A stretch of 43,437 nt of DNA from Hymenobacter sp. GOD-10R (GTDB lineage Bacteria; Bacteroidota; Bacteroidia; Cytophagales; Hymenobacteraceae): NCBI RefSeq assembly GCF_035609205.1, contig NZ_CP141190.1:1-43437 (forward strand), given 5' to 3'. The notes beneath the pieces were generated by a model, which saw nothing but the letters and a program-made list of their open reading frames with translations, did not search any database and was not told where the DNA came from. This document shows positions 35,893 through 43,390 of this stretch, piece after piece. Position numbers and translations under genes: made by a program. The stretch's first letter is position 1. Each line of letters starts with the position of its first letter.

Positions 35893-36108
35893 GTTCTGAA
35901 GCTCAGTAGTAGCGGCAGCAGCCATTACCTGGTCGATCATTAAATTCTGCAGCGAGCTGTACAGGCGGAATCTTTTATATTTCTGCCGCTATTGCTCGAT
36001 TTTATCCTGCTCATCGATCAGTGACAAAACTCAGTGCACATTTAGGCATTCCTCTCGGAAGCTGTCGTTAAAAGATTCAATATACGAGTTGCCAGTCTGT
36101 TTGCCGGA
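35893..36108 (-). pseudogene. C-terminal fragment of a second type of IS3 transposase (OrfB)
   Basis: The minus strand reads SGKQTGNSYIESFNDSFREE, CLNVH, a TGA, VLSLIDEQDKIEQ, a TAG, and RQKYKRFRLYSSLQNL. This is the end of an IS3-type OrfB (the catalytic Glu is in YIESFN). Both stops stand where the family has Trp, as TGG to TGA and TGG to TAG changes. It belongs to a different IS3 group from the other three copies. It is joined at about 36108 to the broken SMR gene, which suggests the IS cut that gene. Confidence 0.75.
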
Positions 36109-36370
36109 TGGCGTCTGGCACCGGCTGATAGAGCACGATGCCCACCAGGATCACCAAGACAATGCCGATCCCTGATCAGGTGGCATACGCTACCCCCACC
36201 GGGATCGTACGCAACGTCAAGCTTAGGCAGTAAAAGGCCACTCCGTAGCTGGTAATAGTGATGAGACTAGGCAGGGGTTTGGAAAAGCCCTCCGAGAGCT
36301 TGAGCGCGGAAGTGGCGATGGTTTCGTTGATAATAGCAATGAACAAAAACAACCAGTTTTTCATATGCAA
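36109..36370 (-). pseudogene. truncated SMR-family (EmrE/QacE-like) efflux gene
   Basis: From the ATG at 36370 (64 codons) the protein reads [27 protein letters not shown], and [16 protein letters not shown], typical for the first two-and-a-half helices of small multidrug resistance pumps; the membrane-embedded Glu is in [12 protein letters not shown] at the conserved Trp of AYATWSG then stops the frame, but the same frame goes on with SGIGIVLVILVGIVLY. Similarity ends near 36109 at the IS3 fragment, so the fourth helix is lost. The gene is dead. Confidence 0.8.
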
Positions 36371-36543
36371 TCGAGCGCATCAGATGATTATAAAGCTACC
36401 GTTGCGTTAGCCATTAATCTGGCGCTAATTCCTACTTGGCCTAGGTAGCTTAACGACAACTTCTCTTTGTACTTACCAAATACATAAAAGCACACTTTAT
36501 TCAGGGCACACAAATCAGTGGCTTCTCTTCGTACGGCACGAAC

Positions 36544-36780
36544 TTAAAGCGCAGCACCAGGCTCCGGAAAGTCCATTAGATCTTTCAAGGGAAGCTGTAG
36601 CGCACGTGCAATGCTGGCTAAAACATCCAAGCTAGCGCACAGGTGACCGGTTTCTACCCGTTGGATGGTCGGACGACTTAAATCAGCTTCGTCTGCCAGC
36701 GCTTGTTGGCTCAGGCCTCTTTGCTGACGCAGGGTGCGTAGATGCTCGCCAAAAGCGCGAATAGTAGCCGGATTTTTCAC
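36544..36780 (-). CDS. XRE-family transcriptional regulator
   Basis: Read from a GTG at 36780, this is a 78-residue protein with one helix-turn-helix: FGEHLRTLRQQRGLSQQALA, DEADLSRPTIQRVETG, and IARALQLPLKDLM. This is the normal size of a single-domain XRE repressor. The frame stays open to 36987, but that part is unlike the family and covers the palindrome at 36816-36831, so the short form is preferred. An RNA hairpin with a UUCG loop lies right at the GTG and may limit translation. It probably represses its own gene and perhaps the divergent GNAT-like gene. Confidence 0.75.
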   Translation of the reverse strand: MKNPATIRAFGEHLRTLRQQRGLSQQALADEADLSRPTIQRVETGHLCASLDVLASIARALQLPLKDLMDFPEPGAAL

Positions 36781-36795
36781 GGTCCCGAAGGACCG
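36780..36795 (-). promoter_or_regulatory. UUCG-loop hairpin at the XRE start codon
   Basis: On the minus strand the sequence CGGTCC-TTCG-GGACCG forms a six-pair stem with a C(UUCG)G tetraloop, one of the most stable RNA hairpins. Its 3' side runs into the proposed GTG start codon. It could reduce ribosome access, or it could mean that translation starts elsewhere. Confidence 0.4.
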
Positions 36796-36815
36796 CGGCT
36801 CCACGAGGAGTATTC

Positions 36816-36831
36816 GTATCGTATACGATAC
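36816..36831. promoter_or_regulatory. perfect 16-bp palindrome, likely XRE operator
   Basis: GTATCGTATACGATAC is its own reverse complement. It lies 36 bases upstream of the GTG start of the XRE gene and about 115 bases upstream of the divergent GNAT-like gene. Its length and symmetry fit binding of a dimeric XRE repressor. Confidence 0.55.
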
Positions 36832-36946
36832 ATTTATCGAGCAAACTCCGTATGTTTGATGAACCGGATAGCGGATCTGACTCTTCCAATGAGAGCCATC
36901 AAGCAGCGCATCCGCAACACCTTTTTCACCGTCAAACCCTAGTTGT

Positions 36947-37441
36947 ATGACGCACGAAACCATCTTGGCCGTCATGTTGCGCGCCAACGGCCAGCCGGTC
37001 GCCCAGGTACCGGCCTACACCTACTTCGAAATCACTCCCCACGTGGAAGAGGCCGAAGTCGAGGTGCACTACACGTCCAAGACTGTGGAGGGCCCGCGGT
37101 CCTTTACGGGGACGCACACCCTCTTCCTCATTCGTAACGACGACCGGGTCTGCGTGGCCGCCATTCAAGACGCGGGCCAATGGGACTTACATTGGGTGGT
37201 CGACCCCGCTTACCGCGGGCAAGGCCTGCTCACCGCTGCCCTGCGAGACGAACTCCTCCCCTACCTGCTGCGAAGTCGACCCTGGCAGCAGGTGACGGTA
37301 AGCTACGGGGTCGCGGGCGAGTACTACGAAGCCAGCCAGAAGGTCGCCCGGCAAGCCGGCTTCAAAGCAATCAGTACCACGGACGACGAAGTCGTCTACC
37401 GCATCAATGCCGAGGACCTCGTGGCTGACCCAGTTCCTTAG
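36947..37441 (+). CDS. GNAT-like acetyltransferase
   Basis: The 164-residue protein has a GNAT-like core: the beta strands CVAAIQDAGQWDLHWVVDP are followed by the acetyl-CoA loop AYRGQGLLTAALRDELLPYL (R-G-Q-G-L), and the C-terminal part has a late ARQAGF motif. The N-terminal 65 residues are less typical. The substrate is unknown. It starts with ATG at 36947 without a clear ribosome site and is followed by a strong terminator. A decayed relative of this gene lies at 14031-14151. GC-rich codon use resembles the neighbouring resolvase gene. Confidence 0.7.
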   Translation: MTHETILAVMLRANGQPVAQVPAYTYFEITPHVEEAEVEVHYTSKTVEGPRSFTGTHTLFLIRNDDRVCVAAIQDAGQWDLHWVVDPAYRGQGLLTAALRDELLPYLLRSRPWQQVTVSYGVAGEYYEASQKVARQAGFKAISTTDDEVVYRINAEDLVADPVP

Positions 37442-37483
37442 GCCCTTCCTCTCATGAGCGTTCTGATACGCTCTCCTATTCTG

Positions 37484-37511
37484 AAGCCCCCGCTGTTCTC
37501 AGCGGGGGCTT
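37484..37511 (+). terminator. rho-independent terminator after the GNAT-like gene
   Basis: AAGCCCCCGCT (37484-37494) pairs with AGCGGGGGCTT (37501-37511) across a six-base loop, followed by a T-rich stretch. The 11-pair GC-rich stem lies about 43 bases after the stop codon. Confidence 0.85.
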
Positions 37512-37540
37512 TGTGCTTTTGAGGAATGTTCCACGGGGGG

Positions 37541-37578
37541 TTGGACATTTTATAAAGGAGCGTTTGTAAAATGTCCAA
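37541..37578. repeat. inverted repeat upstream of the resolvase, res-like site
   Basis: TTGGACATTTTA (37541-37552) is repeated inverted as TAAAATGTCCAA (37567-37578) with a 14-base spacer. The size (38 bp, two 12-bp arms) and the place, 60 bases before the serine recombinase gene, fit a resolvase binding site that may serve for both recombination and autoregulation. Only one such site was found. Confidence 0.6.
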
Positions 37579-37638
37579 GACCACTATTTTTGCTTCCGAT
37601 CTTCTCATAGCACCCTTTGCACCCCTCCCCTCCTGCTG

Positions 37639-38298
37639 ATGCCCTATGTTGCCTACTACCGTGTGAGTACCCTCCAGCAAGGTCGTAGTGGCTTAGGCCT
37701 AGCGGCTCAGCAGCAGATGGTGCGTAGCTTCGTAAGGGAAGACGCCGTGTTGGGGGAGTACGTGGAAGTAGAGAGTGGTAAGACTGCGGAGCGGCCGCAG
37801 CTGCGTCAGGCGCTGCAGCTGGCCAAAGCCCGGGGAGCGGTGCTGGTGATTGCCAAGCTCGACCGGCTCTCGCGCAACGTGGCCTTTATCGCTTCGCTTA
37901 TGGAGTCGGGGGTGGAGTTTGTTGCTTGTGATCAGCCCCAGGCCAACAAGTTTACCGTGCACATTTTTGCCGCGCTCGCGGAGCAGGAGCGCGATCTGAT
38001 CAGCGAACGTACGCGCCGCGCGCTACAGGTGCTCAAAAAGCAGGGCAAGCAATTAGGCTCGCCGCAGAACCTTACATTGGAAGCACAGGTGGAGGGGCTG
38101 GCCACGCGGCAGCGCAATGCCCGTCAACACGAGGGCAATCGCCAGGCGACAGCCTTGATCTTGGCGCGGCTGGCACAGGGGCATAGTTATAACCAGATTG
38201 CGCTGGAGCTAGAGGAGTTGGGCTTCCGCACGCGGCGAGGTTGCACCTTCACCCACAAACAGGTGCAACGCCTGGCCCAACGAGCTGCCCAGGCTTAA
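37639..38298 (+). CDS. serine recombinase (resolvase/invertase family)
   Basis: The 219-residue protein begins MPYVAYYRVSTLQQGRSGLG, with the catalytic Ser in YRVST. It continues with AKLDRLSRNVAF and the arginine-bearing EQERDLISERTRRAL of the catalytic domain. A short C-terminal domain with HSYNQIALELEELGFRTRRG is a helix-turn-helix-like DNA binder. Length and layout fit a resolvase that resolves plasmid dimers or cointegrates. The inverted repeat at 37541-37578 is a good candidate for its site. The gene is intact and GC-rich. Confidence 0.88.
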   Translation: MPYVAYYRVSTLQQGRSGLGLAAQQQMVRSFVREDAVLGEYVEVESGKTAERPQLRQALQLAKARGAVLVIAKLDRLSRNVAFIASLMESGVEFVACDQPQANKFTVHIFAALAEQERDLISERTRRALQVLKKQGKQLGSPQNLTLEAQVEGLATRQRNARQHEGNRQATALILARLAQGHSYNQIALELEELGFRTRRGCTFTHKQVQRLAQRAAQA

Positions 38299-38459
38299 GG
38301 CGCACACGCTTACTACTCCCAGGGAAGGTAGAGCATGATTAAGGCACCAGTCCTGCCATTTGTCGCCTTATACCGAACCCCTGACCCGATGCTAAGCGCC
38401 TGGCTGCTCCCTTCTCTCGCTGCAAAACAGGCGCACGAGATAGACCGCGATCAGCAGGC

Positions 38460-38939
38460 TTATTTTTTCACGACAGTATAGATCCCTCCGTGTGGGTAGG
38501 CGGTATAAGGAGGCTTGAATGGATTCTGATCTGGAAAATACCAATTGCCGCCCAATTGATCTTTTCCTAAACCCGTCGCTTGCCCGGAAAGCAGGGTTGC
38601 CACATACGTTCCCTTCAGGATCAGCGTACTGGAACCTTGCAGCAAGGTGGCCTCCGTAAAGTAGTAGTATTGGTTGTCAGCATAGCCTTCCATAGCGGTA
38701 ATGCTGTTGCTTAAGGTCGGCCATCTGACTACCCCTGAACACGTACAGTCCTTTACCTTTTGGACCTCCAGGATCATAGGATAGGAGTGCAGCGTACTCA
38801 CCTGCATATAATTCCCCTCCCACGTGCCTAGTAGGGGCGTCACATCCAGACAAGCGGGTTTCGGATCCTCGTCATCCGCACTCCCACCACAAGCGCCGCA
38901 CCAGACGAGGGCGAGCACTAGAACAGTTCGGGCGTTCAT
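38460..38939 (-). CDS. small exported protein, possible lipoprotein
   Basis: From the ATG at 38939 this is a 159-residue protein. A hydrophobic start (NARTVLVLALVWCGACGGSA) reads as a signal peptide with two candidate lipidation cysteines; the sequence before each is not a perfect lipobox. The mature part is beta-rich with TPLLGTWEGNYMQV, VVRWPTL, and TLILKGTYVATLLSG, which resembles a lipocalin-like or META-like small barrel. Two cysteines close together (DCTCSG) may form a disulfide. The family is not recognised. A longer frame from 38975 would put charged residues before the signal. Confidence 0.6.
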   Translation of the reverse strand: MNARTVLVLALVWCGACGGSADDEDPKPACLDVTPLLGTWEGNYMQVSTLHSYPMILEVQKVKDCTCSGVVRWPTLSNSITAMEGYADNQYYYFTEATLLQGSSTLILKGTYVATLLSGQATGLGKDQLGGNWYFPDQNPFKPPYTAYPHGGIYTVVKK

Positions 38940-39013
38940 CAGTAGATTGGTTAACGGTGAGACAATGTCCTCCAAACAAGTCGATCCTAGGGTACCCCGG
39001 GGCTGGTCGTGGG

Positions 39014-39139
39014 CTACCGCGCGGCTAACACGAAGTCGCGATGGCCCTGCTTGGACGCCTGGACTCGCCCTGCTTTCTTGGCAGTAGAAGGCTTCTTTAA
39101 GATACAGGACATGCGTCCATCAGGCAATCGCATAAACAT
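39014..39139 (-). CDS. possible small basic protein (41 residues)
   Basis: An ATG at 39139 opens 41 codons ending in TAG at 39014-39016. The product starts MFMRLPDGRMSCILKKPSTA and goes on with KKAGRVQASKQGHRDFVLAA, strongly basic in the middle. The composition is suggestive, but there is no similarity to a known family and no clear ribosome site. It may be chance. Confidence 0.25.
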   Translation of the reverse strand: MFMRLPDGRMSCILKKPSTAKKAGRVQASKQGHRDFVLAAR

Positions 39140-39437
39140 GTGATTACTAAAATAGTAAGCCCTTTCTTCGCCCTCACGAATCTAGTGGCAGGCACCTTCT
39201 GGTTCGTCAACTTCTTCGGGAAGTAGGAGGAGCTTTCTCGCTCCCACTGGCTGGCTCCTGCCGGGAACGCCAGCGGCATGCGGGTGCCTATGCACCACAC
39301 CAGCAACAGAGCCAAGGTGCGGTGTGTAGGCGCATGACCGTTTTGGTACCCTGCCAGCAAACGTTATCACTGGTCAGGTGAGCGAGCACGGCCGTTCGCC
39401 AGACAAGCGTGTCTAGGCTCAACGAAGCCAGCGAGCA

Positions 39438-39498
39438 GCAGATATCGTCCTTTTTGCGGTGCAATTGCACGCTACGCGCTGCGCGAGTCGTGGGGCTA
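39438..39498. repeat. 61-bp direct repeat, copy 1
   Basis: This copy matches 39841-39901 at 52 of 61 positions. Conserved blocks are GCAGATATCG, CCTTTTT, GGTGCAATTGCA, CTGCGCG and GTCGTGGGGCTA. Confidence 0.8.
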
Positions 39499-39840
39499 GC
39501 GCCCGGAACGTGAGAAAAAACAGTAGAAATACGAGCTAATATGTTTATTTACAGATAGTTATCTCCACGAACATGAGAAAAGCAAGTGCTAAAAGGTCGA
39601 AAACGACGGTGTTGTGACGAATTCATAACGCGTTGGCGCGTTTTGTCGGCGGCAACTCCAGTGCAGGGAATGAAAACGCGCGGATGCGATGCGTGATCGA
39701 ACGTTTGCCTAATTCTGCTTACCTCTGCTGTTCTTGCGTTGGGCTAGCTAACATGCACGCTGGACGGTGGTATAGCCATTCGGTGCAGGCCTTGCTCGAC
39801 CATGGTCACTGAAAAGCCTAGCTGGTAGCCCGTAGCGCCG

Positions 39841-39901
39841 GCAGATATCGGCCTTTTTCGGGTGCAATTGCAGGCGACCGACTGCGCGGGTCGTGGGGCT
39901 A
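39841..39901. repeat. 61-bp direct repeat, copy 2
   Basis: Second copy, in the same orientation, 403 bases from copy 1. The central GGTGCAATTGCA is identical in both copies. Confidence 0.8.
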
Positions 39902-40028
39902 CAAGCCACCAGAAGGGCAAAAACCCTATGAAAATTCGTTAAAATATTGACAGCTAATACCTTATTTCAAAATTTATGAGATTGACCTTGTCAAAAACGA
40001 CCTTTTTAGCGGAATTTACCCCGTTTCC

Positions 40029-40062
40029 GCCCTTTTTTAGGGTGCAATTCTGGTATGGGGGT
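40029..40062. repeat. partial third copy of the repeat core
   Basis: This stretch keeps CCTTTTTT and GGTGCAATT with the spacing of the 61-bp repeats, but the flanks have diverged. Confidence 0.4.
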
Positions 40063-40437
40063 TGAAAAACCGGTGAATACAACCTTACCAGAACCGCTTT
40101 CTACGGCGACTTGCTTTTCTTCTCTCCGCTCGCTGTTCAGTTCATATGTCCTCTAAGTTGGGCGAGTTGGATGGTGGCGCAATCCCCCTAATGAAGCGTT
40201 TGACAGGAGGTGTTCGAGAGAAGACATCTTACATACCGAGACCTTTTTATGGCGGTGGGGATAAGATCTTTCTACGTTTTCAAGGCTTATCTAGTCACTT
40301 AGCCTCTCTCAGTAAGTAAATTCGTCTAACAGAGGGCTACTCGCGTGACGTATTGAATAGGTTTGAGGCAAGTGTACATTACACTGCCGCTTCTGAAAAA
40401 TTTTATTGTGCTATATTCTCCGTTTTTTAAGAAGTCC

Positions 40438-40878
40438 CTATTTAGTAATGCCGCGGCGAATACGCTGCTTGCGGGTTTCTTCCTGCTGCCTGATATGAGC
40501 TGGTCGCTCCTCAATGGTTGCCCCTTCAAATAATCGGTCTAAGGCCTCATGCAAGGCCTGTTTTTGCGTGTACTCATATTGTCCGTTAACCCGTTTAGTG
40601 TGCACGAAATCCTTGAGACGGTTCATATACTGCTGTCCAATGATAAAAGTCTGACGCACATCTACATCTTCACCTGTAACACTATCATTTTGTGCCATGA
40701 TATCAGCACCTATGTTACTAGTACTACTAGTGTTACTAGTGTTATTATTTGATTGCATAGTCATTGATTCATCATTAGCAGATACCTTCTCCTGCTCTAG
40801 AAAATCAAGGATATCCTTTTCAGAGTTACGCTTCGGCAGTTCTACCTTAGGCGTGAGTTGTTTGAACGATTTGGCCAT
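40438..40878 (-). CDS. RHH-type plasmid partition partner of ParA (ParB-like)
   Basis: The 146-residue protein starts 11 bases after the parA stop on the same strand, the normal place for a centromere-binding partner. The C-terminal part (about 75-118: RQTFIIGQQYMNRLKDFV, then YTQKQALHEALDRLFEGAT) has a strand-helix-helix pattern like ribbon-helix-helix DNA binders. The N-terminus, KSFKQLTPKVELPKR, may contact ParA. Between them lies a Ser/Thr/Asn-rich stretch (NNNTSNTSSTSN) encoded by copies of the ACTAGT repeat that also lie upstream of parA. It is small for a classical ParB and has no HTH or CTPase motif, so it is a type Ib-like partner. Confidence 0.7.
   Translation of the reverse strand: MAKSFKQLTPKVELPKRNSEKDILDFLEQEKVSANDESMTMQSNNNTSNTSSTSNIGADIMAQNDSVTGEDVDVRQTFIIGQQYMNRLKDFVHTKRVNGQYEYTQKQALHEALDRLFEGATIEERPAHIRQQEETRKQRIRRGITK
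40713..40746. repeat. ACTAGT repeats inside the partition partner gene
   Basis: GTTACTAGT, ACTACTAGT and GTTACTAGT follow at nine-base intervals inside the coding sequence. They use the same unit as the inverted repeat upstream of parA (41719-41782). They encode the low-complexity TSNTSSTSN segment. Confidence 0.65.
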
Positions 40879-40889
40879 GAATTACCGAA

Positions 40890-41633
40890 TTAACGAGTCA
40901 GAATTTCTTTTACTAGGGTTTCATAGTCCGCGGCGCCGGCACTAGTTGGCGCATAGCTGAAAATATCCTGCCCTAGGTGCGGTGCCTCGCCAAGGGCAAT
41001 AGCCTCGCGGATGGTGCTGGTTAGTACCAAGTCAGGATACTTATCGCGCACCACTTCTGCTGTTTCGCGGCGTAGTACTTTACGGGGATCAAAACGAGTG
41101 AAAAAGATTCCCCCAACCTTCAATCCTGGATTTAGCCGGCGCTTCACTCTTGCCACCATTTCCAGCACTTTCTCTAGACCATCGGTAGCGTAGAGCTGCG
41201 CCTCCAGTGGGATATAAAGATCCGTGGCGCAAGCGTAAGCATTAAGGGTAATCAACCCTAACGCTGGTGGACAATCGAGCAGGATATAATCGCACCGCTC
41301 ATGCAAGGGTTCAAGCAGATCTTTGAGTAGGAACTCACGATCTAACTCATCGCCCTTTACTTTCTCGAAGCTGGACAGGGCCGGTGAGCCAGCTACAAGA
41401 GCCAATCTCTCTTGGATGGGATAGGCCTTCACCTTATACTCGTGCAACAAGGCTCCATACACGTTGAACTCGGCATCTAATAAGCCCAGTCCATGCGTCA
41501 GGTTAACTTGAGGATCCAGATCAACCAGCAGTACTCTGTGTCCGGCCCTTGCCAAGCCCGCGCCAATGTTCGCTGCGGATGTGGTCTTGCCCACGCCCCC
41601 TTTTTGGTTGGTAAACGCGATAATCTTGCTCAT
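40890..41633 (-). CDS. parA: ParA-family plasmid partition ATPase
   Basis: The 247-residue protein has the deviant Walker A KGGVGKTT (11-18), the Walker A' VDLDPQ near residue 37-42, and YILLDCPPALGL near 116-127. It is a short ParA without an N-terminal DNA-binding domain, as in type Ib partition or MinD/Soj-like forms. It forms ATP-dependent filaments or gradients on the nucleoid that move plasmid copies to daughter cells. Its partner gene follows 11 bases downstream. The inverted repeat 86 to 149 bases upstream of the start is a likely operator or centromere. The sequence is intact. Confidence 0.92.
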   Translation of the reverse strand: MSKIIAFTNQKGGVGKTTSAANIGAGLARAGHRVLLVDLDPQVNLTHGLGLLDAEFNVYGALLHEYKVKAYPIQERLALVAGSPALSSFEKVKGDELDREFLLKDLLEPLHERCDYILLDCPPALGLITLNAYACATDLYIPLEAQLYATDGLEKVLEMVARVKRRLNPGLKVGGIFFTRFDPRKVLRRETAEVVRDKYPDLVLTSTIREAIALGEAPHLGQDIFSYAPTSAGAADYETLVKEILTR

Positions 41634-41718
41634 ACGGCAATACTACAACAGAATAGGTATTATATCCATGTTAAGGGGTAATACCACTGTTATGCATCTT
41701 ACTCTTGTTACATGTGTT

Positions 41719-41782
41719 CCATATATTACTAGTGTTACTCATGTTATAAATAAATAATACTAGTAACACTAGTAATACATGG
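41719..41782. promoter_or_regulatory. inverted repeat upstream of parA, candidate parS/operator
   Basis: A 21-bp arm at 41719-41739 (CCATATATTACTAGTGTTACT) is repeated inverted at 41762-41782 with one mismatch, separated by 22 AT-rich bases. The ACTAGTGTTACT unit recurs inside the partner gene and, in a looser form, after rep. The place before parA fits a site for the RHH-type partner. Confidence 0.65.
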
Positions 41783-41944
41783 AGCAACTCTTAAATGAGT
41801 ATTTTCAATACACCTGTGGTACTAAGTCAAACAGTTTCAGCTTTGATCTCTACTTACACCAATACTACTGGCTTCAATTACCGCTCAGTTTAGTATCTGC
41901 TCCATTGCCAATTTATTATTGAAGCCACGGGCAATAGAGAAATA

Positions 41945-42341
41945 CTTATAAAACGTGGTTTTTAGATAATGAACTTATAAAATGTGAGAATAACTCGTTT
42001 TTAATCAAATAAAACTAAAAAAAATACAATCACTAAGATCGTTTGTATGATGCACCCGGTTTTTTGCTTGTTTGTTGCTTGTTCTAAAAAACCACGTTTT
42101 ATAAGTCAAACCAATATCTTAAAAGCTAATCTGATCTACTAACAACAATATTGTGAAAGCTTGTAATATTTATCTATTTGCAGGGGATATAACTCATTGA
42201 TTAGCAGAGGTATATAAAGGTAATAAACCACGTTTTATAAGTTTTATACCACTTTTTATCAGTGAAGACGCACGTTTTATAAGTGAAAAACCACGTTTTA
42301 TAAGTCTAATCACCACGTTTTATAAGTGAAAAACCACGTAC
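41945..42341. other. iteron-containing replication origin
   Basis: The 16-bp iteron ACCACGTTTTATAAGT occurs directly at 42091, 42227, 42290 and 42312, with degenerate copies at 42248 and 42269 and a partial one at 42333. From 42227 on, the starts are 21-22 bases apart, about two helical turns. Two inverted copies (41945-41960 exact, 41974-41989 degenerate) stand 5' of an AT-rich stretch at about 41995-42090. The array ends about 60 bases before the rep start. This is the normal layout of an iteron-controlled Rep_3 origin; the AT-rich part is the likely melting region. Confidence 0.88.
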
Positions 42342-42400
42342 AAAAATACCAGTGGTTTTTATACTATAATTATTTATCTTGGCGAGCAAATTCCATTCAC

Positions 42401-43333
42401 ATGCCCCAGGATAGCACGCAGTTAAAGGAGTTGGCAATTCGCCAGCACAACGCTATTACCACCGCCCGGTACGATTATTCAGCTTGTCAGCTTGACATCC
42501 TATTCTATGTGCTATCCAAGTTGAAGAAGGATGACGGTCCCGATACGCAGTATTGCATCTACGTCAAGGATATTGAGAACCTAACGGGGCGTAGTTGGAA
42601 CTATCAGCAACTACGAGAAGCCACCGCTGATATGGGCTCGCGTATGTTCGAAGTGGAAAACGCTCAGGTCTACAAGCAAATCTGGATGTTTCAGAAGGTA
42701 GAGTACATCAAGGGGAAAGGGTATCTAGAAATAGAGCTATCCCGGCACATTCGACCTTATCTGTACGAATTAAAAGACAATTTCACCTCCTATCAGCTTC
42801 ATTCTGCCCTTAAGCTGACAAGTAAGTACGCCAAGCGTATTTATCAGCTAGCCAGCCAGTGGAAAGACATTGGGGAAACCAAGGCCTATGACCTTGAAGA
42901 TTTCAAGCTAATGCTCAAGCTCAAAGATCCTGCAGGCAAGGAGCCGGAGCAGTTTCAAAATATCAGTCAACTCAAAGCTAGGGTGCTCGATATTGCCGTG
43001 CGTCAGATCAACGAACACACAGATCTACAGATTGACTACCAACTACAGAAGAAGGGGAGGGCCTTCACTGGAGTACGCTTCTACGTACGTAAGCAACAGC
43101 CACAACAGTTACCCATTCTATTTACTGACACTCAAGATGACACCCGTACCCAGCTAGCTCGTCAACACTTGGATTCGCTTGGTATTGCTCAAGCCGAGCT
43201 CATGCAACAAATCCTCAACGAGCCACGCCTGGTTGATGAGCTCTTCAAATTCATGTACAAGCTCAAGACCGATAAGGTGAAGGCCGATCGTAATCCAGGT
43301 GGCTTGTTTCTGAAGATGCAGGGGCTTCGGTAG
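42401..43333 (+). CDS. Rep_3-family (RepB) plasmid replication initiator
   Basis: From the ATG at 42401 this is a 310-residue protein. The N-terminal part NAITTARYDYSACQLDILFY is the typical start of the winged-helix pair in Rep_3 initiators; the second domain has SYQLHSALKLTSKYAKRIYQ and ARVLDIAVRQINEHTDLQID. The protein binds the iterons just upstream and opens the origin. A long frame from 42326 would run through the last iterons and is not preferred. The C-terminal 60 residues (ELMQQILNEPRLVDELFKFM) are helical. The gene is intact and the window ends about 100 bases later. Confidence 0.92.
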   Translation: MPQDSTQLKELAIRQHNAITTARYDYSACQLDILFYVLSKLKKDDGPDTQYCIYVKDIENLTGRSWNYQQLREATADMGSRMFEVENAQVYKQIWMFQKVEYIKGKGYLEIELSRHIRPYLYELKDNFTSYQLHSALKLTSKYAKRIYQLASQWKDIGETKAYDLEDFKLMLKLKDPAGKEPEQFQNISQLKARVLDIAVRQINEHTDLQIDYQLQKKGRAFTGVRFYVRKQQPQQLPILFTDTQDDTRTQLARQHLDSLGIAQAELMQQILNEPRLVDELFKFMYKLKTDKVKADRNPGGLFLKMQGLR

Positions 43334-43341
43334 AACGAAAA

Positions 43342-43357
43342 ACCACTTTTCATAAGC
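43342..43357 (+). repeat. degenerate iteron after the rep gene
   Basis: ACCACTTTTCATAAGC differs from the origin iteron at four positions. It lies nine bases after the rep stop codon and may serve in replication control (handcuffing) or be a leftover. Confidence 0.4.
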
Positions 43358-43390
43358 CGAGATCTAATATTAGCTTATTAGGCAAAGTAC

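Larger units (their letters stand above)
38976..40437. other. 1.46-kb region with repeats, possibly a plasmid control region
   Basis: Apart from the small frame at 39014-39139, no gene is supported. The region carries two 61-bp direct repeats and a third partial copy (annotated separately). The stretch from about 39930 to 40060 is AT-rich. It lies between the resolvase side and the partition genes, where oriT, partition or copy-control sites are often found. Nothing in it identifies one of these. Confidence 0.4.

Noticed and set aside
39097..39360. 87-codon minus-strand open frame in the repeat region.
   Set aside because: No family; it overlaps another small frame and has no start signal. 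Too weak to list as a gene.
40890..41633. ParA gene considered as a MinD or chromosomal Soj.
   Set aside because: The small RHH-type partner gene, repeats and Rep_3 origin beside it point to plasmid partition.
42091..42341. Regularly spaced repeats that could be taken for a CRISPR array.
   Set aside because: The units are 16 bp with 5-6 bp gaps, far too short for spacers, and lie directly before a Rep_3 gene, so they are iterons.
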